From positions 1 to 32,847 of IMG/VR virus record IMGVR_UViG_3300045611_000098: a DNA stretch of 32,847 nucleotides; one strand, 5' to 3'. Under the pieces are notes generated by a model, which saw nothing but the letters and a program-made list of their open reading frames with translations, was not told the origin of the DNA and made no database searches. This DNA comes from a virus. This document shows, one piece after another, positions 23,198-29,002 of this stretch (the stretch's first letter is position 1; every line of letters begins with the position of its first letter). The position numbers were made by a program, and so were the translations under genes.

Positions 23198-23937
23198 GCA
23201 CGACTAAGATCGAATGGGCCGACCGGGTGTGGAACCCGGTCACGGGGTGTCCGCCGGACGGGGCGCAGACCGAGGGGTGCCGGAACTGCTACGCCCGGCG
23301 CATGGCGAACCGGCTGCGGGGGCGGTGCGGATACAAGAAGGATGATCCGTTTGCCATCACGCTGCGCGATTACCGATTGGATGAACCCTACCGTCGGAGA
23401 AAGCCGAGCCGCGTGTTCGTGTGCTCGATGGGGGACTTGTTTCATGGCCAAGTGCCGTGGCAGAGACAAGTGTGGAGACATGGGCCAAGAGAAACATGGA
23501 TAATTCTGCAAGTTATTCGTGAGTGTCCGCAACACACTTTCCTTCTGCTCACGAAGCGGCCTTGTCGTATGCGACTGATTCTGGGCGAATATTACCACAG
23601 CATAGGCATAGAGCACTTGCCGAATGTCTGGTGCGGCGTGAGCGTCCACGACAACGACGCGGCCTGCTCGTTGATCCCTCTGCTCCTGGAAGTCCCGGCG
23701 GCGGTCCGGTTCCTGTCGGTCGAGCCGATGCTGGGTCCGGTTGACCTGAGACCGTGGCTCGGCAGGATCGACTGGGTGATCTGCGGGCCGGAGACGGGGC
23801 CGGGGGCGCGGCCCTTTGATCCGGCCTGGGCCAAGGCTTTCTACGGCCAGTGCCGGGAGGCCGGGGTGCCGTTCTTCCTGAAGCGCCGGACGATTGACGG
23901 GCGGGAGGTCAGGGAGTTCCCGAGAGGGGGCAAGTGA
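23194..23937 (+). CDS. Phage Gp37/Gp68 family protein (DUF5131-like)
   Basis: Protein of 247 aa. Start ATG 23194 overlaps the methyltransferase stop (ATGA). The opening STTKIEWADRVWNPVTGC, the CRNCYARRMANRLRG block, and later VFVCSMGDLFHGQVP and LLLTKRPCRM, WCGVSVHDN are hallmarks of the Gp37/Gp68 (DUF5131) family, whose Cys pattern hints at a radical-SAM-like ancestry. The C-terminal GPETGPGARPFDPAWAKAF and VPFFLKR complete the match. The biochemical role is unknown; the gene is frequently found beside DNA methyltransferases and other DNA-modification genes in phages. Confidence 0.8.
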   Translation: MSTTKIEWADRVWNPVTGCPPDGAQTEGCRNCYARRMANRLRGRCGYKKDDPFAITLRDYRLDEPYRRRKPSRVFVCSMGDLFHGQVPWQRQVWRHGPRETWIILQVIRECPQHTFLLLTKRPCRMRLILGEYYHSIGIEHLPNVWCGVSVHDNDAACSLIPLLLEVPAAVRFLSVEPMLGPVDLRPWLGRIDWVICGPETGPGARPFDPAWAKAFYGQCREAGVPFFLKRRTIDGREVREFPRGGK

Positions 23938-23946
23938 GGGAGAGCG

Positions 23947-24153
23947 ATGAGCAAGAAGAGACGTTGCTGTATCTGGCGACGAGATGAGAATACGCCTGTG
24001 GACAAGTTTTGGCGGGGGGGGTGTGGCACGGCAGGCTGGTGGTTCCCCCACGATGTCAAGCAGTTGTCAGAGAAAATGCGGTTTTGTCCGAAATGCGGGA
24101 AGCCGATCCGAGTGAAGAAGGACGCTTCTGACCATGCGGGAACAACGGGATGA
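23947..24153 (+). CDS. Small zinc-ribbon protein
   Basis: Protein of 68 aa. Cysteines at the N-terminus (RCCIWRRD) and a clear knuckle MRFCPKCGKPIRV. A Trp-rich middle includes GGCGTAGWWFP. ATG 23947 is nine bases after the previous stop, with GGGAGAGCG upstream. Typical of small phage accessory proteins; function unknown. Confidence 0.55.
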   Translation: MSKKRRCCIWRRDENTPVDKFWRGGCGTAGWWFPHDVKQLSEKMRFCPKCGKPIRVKKDASDHAGTTG

Positions 24154-24293
24154 CGACGCGACCTGAACTCAAGGCCCCGTTCCCGTGGTTCGGCGGGAAG
24201 CGCCGGGTGGCGCCGGTGGTCTGGGCCGCGTTCGGCGACCCGGCGGCCAATGAGACGCGCCCGCTGTGGCCGGAGGACGGAGGGGGCCAATGA
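24150..24293 (+). pseudogene. Truncated Dam-type (D12) adenine methyltransferase remnant
   Basis: ATG 24150 overlaps the preceding stop. LKAPFPWFGGKRRVAPVVWA then FGDP is the N-terminal signature (including the FxGGK SAM-binding turn) of D12-class N6-adenine methyltransferases, which normally continue into N-Y-V-E-P-F-A-G-S. Here the match stops after about 33 residues and the frame ends at 24293 after 47 codons; full enzymes exceed 200 residues. The break lies next to the left copy of an 18-base direct repeat, so it was probably lost by recombination. Confidence 0.65.
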
Positions 24294-24301
24294 CCGGGCC
24301 G
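24284..24301 (+). repeat. Left copy of 18-base direct repeat
   Basis: GGGCCAATGACCGGGCCG, identical to 25994-26011, with a looser match further left (GAGGA-CGG and GAGGATCGG). It contains the start codon and first codons (MTGP) of the gene that is intact at 26000; here that frame ends after nine codons. Confidence 0.75.
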
Positions 24302-24302
24302 C

Positions 24303-24331
24303 TTGACATCATGCCATAATTCTGCGATGCT
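24303..24331 (+). promoter_or_regulatory. Candidate promoter P3
   Basis: TTGACA (24303-24308), 17-base spacer, GATGCT (24326-24331) with TGC in front (extended -10 form). Predicted start near 24338, exactly at the first base of pseudoknot helix a. It sits immediately right of the direct repeat. Confidence 0.55.
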
Positions 24332-24337
24332 GATAGC

Positions 24338-24438
24338 GCGATGAACGGAAACAGAAACAACTTGCCCGCGTCCTGGGAACCCATGCCGTCAGGCATCCGT
24401 TCATCGCAACCAGGCGCGGGCATTGTCTTGGAGACGCA
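24338..24438 (+). ncRNA. Candidate pseudoknotted 5' leader RNA 3
   Basis: Helix a: GCGATGAACGG (24338-24348) with CCGTTCATCGC (24397-24407), 11 perfect pairs. Helix b: TGCCCGCG-t-CCTGG (24363-24376) with CCAGGCGCGGGCA (24410-24422), 13 pairs and one bulge. Hairpin c: ATGCC-gtca-GGCAT (24383-24396), abutting a'. Order a-b-c-c'-a'-b' is a pseudoknot with an A-rich 14-base linker between a and b and a two-base linker between a' and b'. GGAG of the next gene follows within ten bases. Hairpin c shares TGCCG-x-CAGGCA with RNA 2. Confidence 0.6.
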
Positions 24439-25431
24439 ATGAAGATTCACCCTGTCACTCAATGCTGGCCTATCATGGGCGAAGATGACTATGCCGAACT
24501 CATCGAAGACATCCGCGCCAAGGGGTTGCTGCATCCGCTTGTGATGCAGGGCGACGTTCTGCTCGATGGGCGTAATAGGCTGAAGGCGTGCGAGGAATTG
24601 GGCATCAAGCCAGATATGGTGCAGTACGTTGGCGATGATCCTGCTGGCTACATCATCAGCACGAACCGGCGGCGCAATCTCACGCCTGGGCAGCGGGCGA
24701 TGGTGGCGGAGAAGTTGGCGGGGCTGAAGCATGGCGGGGACCGGAAGCACGAAGTTATCAAGGGCTCAAAAGAGCCCTTGATATTGAATCAGGAACAGGC
24801 CGCCGAGACGATGGGGGTGTCCGAGGCTTCTCTCAAAAGAGCCCGCGAGATCAGACATACTGCGCCTGACTTGGCGGCGAAGGTAGAGTCCGGCGAGATG
24901 ACGCTTTGGGCCGCGCACAAGGTGGCGAAGCCCCACGTCGCACAGAACTCCGGTGATAACGAGTGGTACACTCCGAAAGCCTATGCAGAGTCGGCGCGGG
25001 TGGTGATGGGGAAGATTGACATTGATCCAGCGAGCAGCGAAACGGCGAATAAGATCGTGAAGGCTGGTAAGATATTCACGCAAGACAATGACGGGTTGAA
25101 GCAGGACTGGAGCGGAAAGCTGTGGTTGAATCCACCATATTCAACGGGCCTGATTGACAAGTTCGCTGCCAAGACCGTGACGGAGTATGAGCAAGGGCAC
25201 ATAAGCGAGGCTCTGGTGCTTGTCAACAATGCTACGGAAACAAGGTGGTTCGCCCGGTTGTGTTCGGTGGCGACAGGCTTCTGCTTCCCAACAGGTCGTG
25301 TCAAGTTCTGGCATCCGCGCAAGAAGGCCGCGCCGCTCCAGGGGCAAGCAGTAGTGTACTTTGGAAAACACTGGCAGCGGTTCGCAAACGAGTTCAGGCA
25401 ATACGGCATTGTGGCGAAGATCGAAAAATGA
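24439..25431 (+). CDS. ParB-type nuclease/DNA-binding domain fused to DNA N6-adenine methyltransferase
   Basis: Protein of 330 aa. ParB/Srx domain at 1-70 (YAELIEDIRAKGLLHPLVM, LLDGRNRLKACEELG), then a helix-turn-helix region (LNQEQAAETMGVSEASLKRA, 117-136). From about 173 comes a phage Dam-type methyltransferase domain (DNEWYTPKAY, IDIDPASSETAN, LKQDWSGKLWLNPPYS with the NPPY catalytic motif, FPTGRVKFWHP). Known phage architecture; it methylates adenine, with the ParB part perhaps guiding site choice. A 12-bp perfect palindrome lies in its own coding sequence. GGAG precedes ATG 24439. Confidence 0.85.
   Translation: MKIHPVTQCWPIMGEDDYAELIEDIRAKGLLHPLVMQGDVLLDGRNRLKACEELGIKPDMVQYVGDDPAGYIISTNRRRNLTPGQRAMVAEKLAGLKHGGDRKHEVIKGSKEPLILNQEQAAETMGVSEASLKRAREIRHTAPDLAAKVESGEMTLWAAHKVAKPHVAQNSGDNEWYTPKAYAESARVVMGKIDIDPASSETANKIVKAGKIFTQDNDGLKQDWSGKLWLNPPYSTGLIDKFAAKTVTEYEQGHISEALVLVNNATETRWFARLCSVATGFCFPTGRVKFWHPRKKAAPLQGQAVVYFGKHWQRFANEFRQYGIVAKIEK
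24756..24783 (+). repeat. Perfect palindrome inside the ParB-methyltransferase gene
   Basis: TATCAAGGGCTC, AAAA loop, GAGCCCTTGATA. Its inner part CTCAAAAGAGCCC recurs at 24832-24844. No U tract follows, so termination is unlikely; a protein-binding site or mRNA hairpin is possible. Confidence 0.75.
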
Positions 25432-26003
25432 ACTTTGCGGACGGTTACGCAACCGGAAAAGCTGGTGAGTCTGCGATTGCGCGATGGCTGATAGAGCGCG
25501 GGGCAAGCATCTTGCCCGTGTACGAAAAGCTCATTGACGAGGGCAAGGGGCCGCAGGTCTTCCAAAAAGGACACTCTCTGATTGCGCCTGACTTCTGTGT
25601 TTTCGGCAGGAGTGGCGTTATATGGATCGAGGCGAAACACAAGGCGGCCTTCACTTGGTGGAGGCAAGGGGGCGTTTTTGAGACGGGCATTGATAGGCGA
25701 CACTGGCGCGACTATTGCACGATTCGGGATAGTATCGGATTGCCAGTCTGGCTCTTGTTCCTGCACCGTGGCGGGCAAGCCAAAGACTCGCCGCCTAGTC
25801 CATCAGGACTGTTCGGGGCTGAGATAATGGAGTTGCGCCAGCGTCCATCGCACCGTAGCGATAAGTGGGGACTATCGGGGATGATATACTGGACGCGCAC
25901 CGATGATGGAGGGCCGTTGCGCCTGCTTGCGGCGTACGAGGAGGTAATGCGTACCATGATCCCGGTGGGCGTCAAGAGCACTGAGGATCGGGAGGGCCAA
26001 TGA
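25428..26003 (+). CDS. PD-(D/E)XK endonuclease (resolvase/restriction-like)
   Basis: Protein of 191 aa. ATG 25428 overlaps the methyltransferase stop (ATGA). Core motif: APDFCVF followed by GVIWIEAKHKAAF, the D...(E)xK strand pair of the nuclease fold. A helix GKAGESAIARWLIERG at the start resembles Holliday-junction-resolvase/VRR-type enzymes that begin with G-x-x-x-E. Pairing with the upstream methyltransferase could make a restriction-modification-like couple, or it may simply be a resolvase. It ends within the right direct repeat. Confidence 0.65.
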   Translation: MNFADGYATGKAGESAIARWLIERGASILPVYEKLIDEGKGPQVFQKGHSLIAPDFCVFGRSGVIWIEAKHKAAFTWWRQGGVFETGIDRRHWRDYCTIRDSIGLPVWLLFLHRGGQAKDSPPSPSGLFGAEIMELRQRPSHRSDKWGLSGMIYWTRTDDGGPLRLLAAYEEVMRTMIPVGVKSTEDREGQ

Positions 26004-26011
26004 CCGGGCCG
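25994..26011 (+). repeat. Right copy of 18-base direct repeat
   Basis: GGGCCAATGACCGGGCCG, 1710 bases right of its twin at 24284. It joins the end of the nuclease gene to the start of the next gene, exactly as the left copy joins the Dam remnant to a dead copy of that start. Confidence 0.75.
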
Positions 26012-26371
26012 GGCCACAGGGACACGGCGGGCCGCGTGGACACGTGGGCTAGTTGCACGCGCAAGCTGGCCGTAGGCGAGGTCTCCGTGTACCTGACGGT
26101 CGTACAGGACGAGACGGGTCGCGCCGTGAACCTGATCGGCAAGACGAACGACAAGAACCTAGCATGGTTCCCGATTCTCTGCCTGAGCGTCTCGCCGATC
26201 CTTCGGCTGGACCCTGAGCACGGCCTGAGCACGATCATCCGCAAGTGGCTGCATCACCAGTTTGAGCCGCACGGTGGACCCGGCCAAGGCCGGTCGGTCA
26301 CGGACGCGGCGGCGGGGTGGCTGGAGGAACACAGACAAACGAGAAAGGAGGCGACAGAAAAGAAGGAATGA
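26000..26371 (+). CDS. TSCPD-domain-like phage protein
   Basis: Protein of 123 aa. ATG 26000 overlaps the nuclease stop. GEVSVYLTVVQDETGRAVNL then LSTIIRKWLHHQFEPHG resembles the stand-alone TSCPD domain found in phages (ribonucleotide reductase C-terminal type), which carries YLTV-x-DGR-x-E and L-x-x-K-x-FEP-x-G patterns. The function of such free domains is unknown. The C-terminus is a charged helix (EEHRQTRKEATEKKE). Confidence 0.5.
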   Translation: MTGPGHRDTAGRVDTWASCTRKLAVGEVSVYLTVVQDETGRAVNLIGKTNDKNLAWFPILCLSVSPILRLDPEHGLSTIIRKWLHHQFEPHGGPGQGRSVTDAAAGWLEEHRQTRKEATEKKE

Positions 26372-26429
26372 ACGGACTGGAGGAAAGGGGCGGAGTGAAC
26401 GGACGGAAGGAAAAAGGAGGAAAGACAAG

Positions 26430-27002
26430 ATGAACAGGACAGAGGTAATCACGCGGTATGTGAGTCAATTCAGAGCGGCATTCAAGGAGGGGGTTGACGG
26501 GATTGTAAAGGCGGCGGGGATTTACGTTCGGGCACTGGATGACAACCCGCGCAATGCCGATCTGTTCCACAAGGAGTTCAAGAATCAGATCTCCGAGGCG
26601 ACATGGAGCCAGTTGGAGGCACTGGGCCGGAAGTGGATACACCCGAAACTGATGTTGACGCCATTTGACGAGCCAAGGCGGGCGGACATTATCCGGGGGC
26701 TTTCGTACAGCCTTCAGGAGCGGGTGATGAATCGGGAGAAGTTTGATTTCATGACGCGGGAGGGGGAGAGCCGCAAGATTGATCTGCTGGAGGCGCCGAT
26801 TCGGGCGGTGGAGCAGGTTTGCGCGAAAACATCGGTGCGAAATGTGGAGGAGCAGAAGGCATGGCTGGAGGCTATCGACGCCAGAAATGCACAGTATGCG
26901 GAGCAACCCGCCTATATGGTGATCGGGAACAAGGTCTATTTCAAGCGGGGTTGCGTTCTGAGCGGGGCGGAGATGCAGAAGATTCTGGAGCAGATCAAGT
27001 GA
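26430..27002 (+). CDS. Unknown early protein
   Basis: Protein of 190 aa, mostly helical. ATG 26430 preceded by AAAGGAGGAAAG; the 58 bases before it are almost all purine. A central segment FHKEFKNQISEATWSQLEAL then ADIIRGLSYSLQERVM and a C-terminal PAYMVIGNKVYFKRGCVLSGAEM are distinctive, but I know no family. Its stop overlaps the GTG start of the repeat protein, so the two are translationally coupled. Confidence 0.55.
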   Translation: MNRTEVITRYVSQFRAAFKEGVDGIVKAAGIYVRALDDNPRNADLFHKEFKNQISEATWSQLEALGRKWIHPKLMLTPFDEPRRADIIRGLSYSLQERVMNREKFDFMTREGESRKIDLLEAPIRAVEQVCAKTSVRNVEEQKAWLEAIDARNAQYAEQPAYMVIGNKVYFKRGCVLSGAEMQKILEQIK

Positions 27003-27664
27003 CACGCGCTGCGGACAGAGCCCAGAATGCGGAATATCAGCGCACCTATCGCGCTGCACACAGAGTGCAGATTGCGGAAAGGATGCGAGCCTATCGTGCC
27101 GCGCACAGAGAGCAGGTTGCGGAAAGGATGCGAGCCTATCGTGCCGCGCACAGAGAGCAGGTTGCGGAAAGGAAGCGAGACTATCGTACTGCGCACAGAA
27201 CACAGATTGCGGAATACCAGCGAGCCTATCGCGCCGCGCACAGAACACAGATTGCGGAATACCAGCGAGCCTATCGCGCCGCGCACAGAGTGCAGGTTGC
27301 GGAAAAGGAGCGAGCCTATCGCGCCGCGCATAGAGCGCAGATTGCGGAAAAGGGCCGAGCCTATTACGCCACGCACAGAACACAGATTGCGGAAAGGGGT
27401 CGAGCCTATCGTGCTGTGCACAGAGTGCAGGTTGCGGAAAAGGAGCGAGCCTATCGCGCCGCGCATAGAGCGCAGATTGCGGAAAGGGATCGAGCCTATT
27501 ACGCCACGCACAGAACACAGATTGCGGAAAGGACGCAGCGTTATCGAAAAAATCGGATGGCTAGGCACAGAGAGGCAAGATGGACATGGTTGAGGATGAT
27601 GGCGGCGGCTGATCTGATAGGGCAGATGAACGCGGGGGACAGAACCAAGGGGGCAACACAATGA
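26999..27664 (+). CDS. Protein of twelve 15-residue repeats (AHRxQxAExxRAYRA)
   Basis: Protein of 221 aa. GTG 26999 (GTGA overlap) chosen because the frame upstream lies wholly inside the preceding gene. Residues 5-184 are twelve uninterrupted 15-residue units, consensus AHR-x-Q-(I/V)-AE-x-x-RAYRA, predicted as continuous positively charged helix. The last 37 residues are basic and end in a Met/Ala-rich helix. Similar Arg/Tyr repeat proteins occur in phages, some next to HNH domains; the repeats probably bind nucleic acid. No catalytic domain here. Confidence 0.65.
   Translation: MTRAADRAQNAEYQRTYRAAHRVQIAERMRAYRAAHREQVAERMRAYRAAHREQVAERKRDYRTAHRTQIAEYQRAYRAAHRTQIAEYQRAYRAAHRVQVAEKERAYRAAHRAQIAEKGRAYYATHRTQIAERGRAYRAVHRVQVAEKERAYRAAHRAQIAERDRAYYATHRTQIAERTQRYRKNRMARHREARWTWLRMMAAADLIGQMNAGDRTKGATQ
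27011..27550 (+). repeat. 45-base tandem repeat array (12 units)
   Basis: Twelve consecutive 45-base units coding the 15-residue repeats. Units vary mainly at residues 4, 6 and 9-10 while GC(C/T)-TATC-G and GCGCACAGA cores are kept at DNA level. No spacers, so not CRISPR. Several other frames are open through it only because of its composition. Confidence 0.85.
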
Positions 27665-27891
27665 ACGGTCCGAGCGCACAGAACGAAGGCCAGCCAGACT
27701 TCCCGGACACATGCCGCTACTGCGGGGACACGGCCACGTATGACGTTGAGAACCGACTAGGAACAGGCACCGAGCGGTACGCGACATGCGCACATCATAG
27801 GGCCAAGCCAGCGGATACTACGCAACGGCTAGTCTCCTGTCGGCAGCGGGGCGCATGGGCGTTGGCCCTGGGCAGGCTGGCGGGACTATGA
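27661..27891 (+). CDS. Small zinc-finger protein
   Basis: Protein of 76 aa overlapping the repeat protein by ATGA. CRYCGDTATYDVENR followed by YATCAHHR gives a CxxC...CxxH zinc site, as in small phage zinc-ribbon proteins. The remaining C-terminus is Ala/Leu-rich. Function unknown. Confidence 0.55.
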   Translation: MNGPSAQNEGQPDFPDTCRYCGDTATYDVENRLGTGTERYATCAHHRAKPADTTQRLVSCRQRGAWALALGRLAGL

Positions 27892-27904
27892 GGAGGAACA
27901 AGCC

Positions 27905-28339
27905 ATGAGCAGAGCACCGAGGATGACGCAAGCGGAATATGACAGCTACATGCAACGGCTCAGACCGGGGGCCGCCGACCAACCGGCCAAGTCAGCGCGC
28001 GCGCGCCGCCTGTTCGGGTCCAAGACCGAGGCCCTGTTCTGGCGCGCATGGGTCGAGCCAGCGCTACGGGCTGGTTACTACAAGGCCGCCTTCCCGAATG
28101 CCCTCACCCTTGACTTCGGGGACGGCACGAGCTACCGGCCAGACGTGTTCGCTATCCGAAAGGACGGTACGCTTGTCCTGATCGAAGTCAAGGGCGGACA
28201 TGTCGGCAAGGTCGCATGGTCACGACACGGGATCGAACGGTTCCGGCGGGCGCGGGACAAGTGGGGCAGTCTGTTCGACTTCCAGATGCGGAGACGGAAT
28301 AAAATTATGGGCTGGGTTCGGGCTTGGTGGGAGGAGTAA
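27905..28339 (+). CDS. PD-(D/E)XK endonuclease (DUF1064-like)
   Basis: Protein of 144 aa. SKTEALFWRAWVEPALRAG, then LDFGDGTSYRPDVFAIRKDG and LVLIEVKGGHVGK: Glu in the first helix, Asp in YRPDVF, and E-x-K in IEVKGG form the nuclease core. Downstream ERFRRARDKWGSLFDFQM is typical of the small phage nuclease family (DUF1064-like), often a Holliday-junction or packaging-related enzyme. GAGGAACAAG precedes ATG 27905. Location just upstream of the terminase genes fits a role in resolving replicated DNA before packaging. Confidence 0.7.
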   Translation: MSRAPRMTQAEYDSYMQRLRPGAADQPAKSARARRLFGSKTEALFWRAWVEPALRAGYYKAAFPNALTLDFGDGTSYRPDVFAIRKDGTLVLIEVKGGHVGKVAWSRHGIERFRRARDKWGSLFDFQMRRRNKIMGWVRAWWEE

Positions 28340-28362
28340 GGAAGCGCGAAAGGAGAAAGTCA

Positions 28363-28608
28363 ATGATCGCCTGTCTGATCCTTGGCCTCTGGCTGGCCCA
28401 CTGCTGCTACGTGCTCACGCGCCGCCGTCAGTCCGATCTAGGGGCCGAACTCTGGTCTTGGTTTGCCACGGTGATCTTGTCCCTCGCCCTGATCGCGGCC
28501 TACTACGGCCTCGACCTGGACAAGCGGCAGCAGGCCAAGGTCACGCGGATCGAGGTCGGGGCCGGGGGCGGGGGTGTCCCGGTAGGTTCTTCGCAGAGGG
28601 GGGGATGA
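28363..28608 (+). CDS. Small two-span membrane protein
   Basis: Protein of 81 aa; ATG 28363 after AAAGGAGAAAG. Two hydrophobic segments, LILGLWLAHCCYVL and FATVILSLALIAAYYGL, separated by RRRQSDLG, then a Gly-rich tail. The form suits a holin or other inner-membrane protein; its distance from the 13808-15108 lysis genes leaves the role open. Confidence 0.55.
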   Translation: MIACLILGLWLAHCCYVLTRRRQSDLGAELWSWFATVILSLALIAAYYGLDLDKRQQAKVTRIEVGAGGGGVPVGSSQRGG

Positions 28609-28618
28609 TCGAGGGTTG

Positions 28619-29002
28619 ATGGACTTTGCTTTGTGCGCAAAAATGAGGGGAAAAACAAAAAATCGTGTGACGAAAACGGCGAAAGGTAACACTGGCAGGC
28701 CCAGAAAGCCCGAAACCGCGTGGCATAGACTGTGCCGTTTGCGGGGCGACGCTATCGCCTTGCGGTTACGGCGCGAGCGCGGCGAGCTTGTGTCGCGTTC
28801 GGACGTGGTTGCCGCGGCCAAGCAGGATGCGGAGGTGATTCGTTCTGATCTTTTCTCCATTGGGACGCGGCTTGCGAGCGTACTTAGCGGCAGAGCGTTT
28901 TCGCCCGTGGAGGTCCGCACGATCATAGACGCGGAGATACGCTCGATTGTTGAGCGTTGGTGCAAGGTCGGGATCACGACTGAGGAGGCGCTAGAGAAAT
29001 GA
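28619..29002 (+). CDS. Terminase small subunit
   Basis: Protein of 127 aa ending in an ATGA overlap with the large subunit. A basic Gly/Lys/Thr start (KTKNRVTKTAKGNTGRPRKP) is followed by RRERGELVSRSDVVAAAKQD, a helix bundle with SIGTRLASVL and IDAEIRSIVERW, as in Nu1-like phage small terminases that recognise the packaging site. ATG 28619 is assumed; TTG 28616 or ATG 28646 are possible since GAGGG is very close to 28619. Confidence 0.7.
   Translation: MDFALCAKMRGKTKNRVTKTAKGNTGRPRKPETAWHRLCRLRGDAIALRLRRERGELVSRSDVVAAAKQDAEVIRSDLFSIGTRLASVLSGRAFSPVEVRTIIDAEIRSIVERWCKVGITTEEALEK

Noticed and set aside
22741-24051. Minus-strand frame of 436 codons opposite the methyltransferase and Gp37/Gp68 genes
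   Set aside because: Pro/Arg/Ser-rich shadow of well-supported + strand genes in GC-rich DNA.
24338-24422. HDV-like self-cleaving ribozyme
   Set aside because: The strand order P1-P2-P3-P1'-P2' is similar and the RNA begins at helix a, but P4 and the catalytic joining segment are missing and helix a is too long (11 pairs instead of about 7).
26298-27518. Minus-strand 406-codon frame and a second + frame through the 45-base repeats
   Set aside because: The repeat unit of 45 bases keeps any stop-free frame open. The frame with AHRxQ units has the GTGA coupling, agrees with known repeat proteins and links correctly to both neighbours.
27011-27550. CRISPR array
   Set aside because: Units are contiguous 45-base near-copies with no unrelated spacers, and they encode protein repeats in frame.
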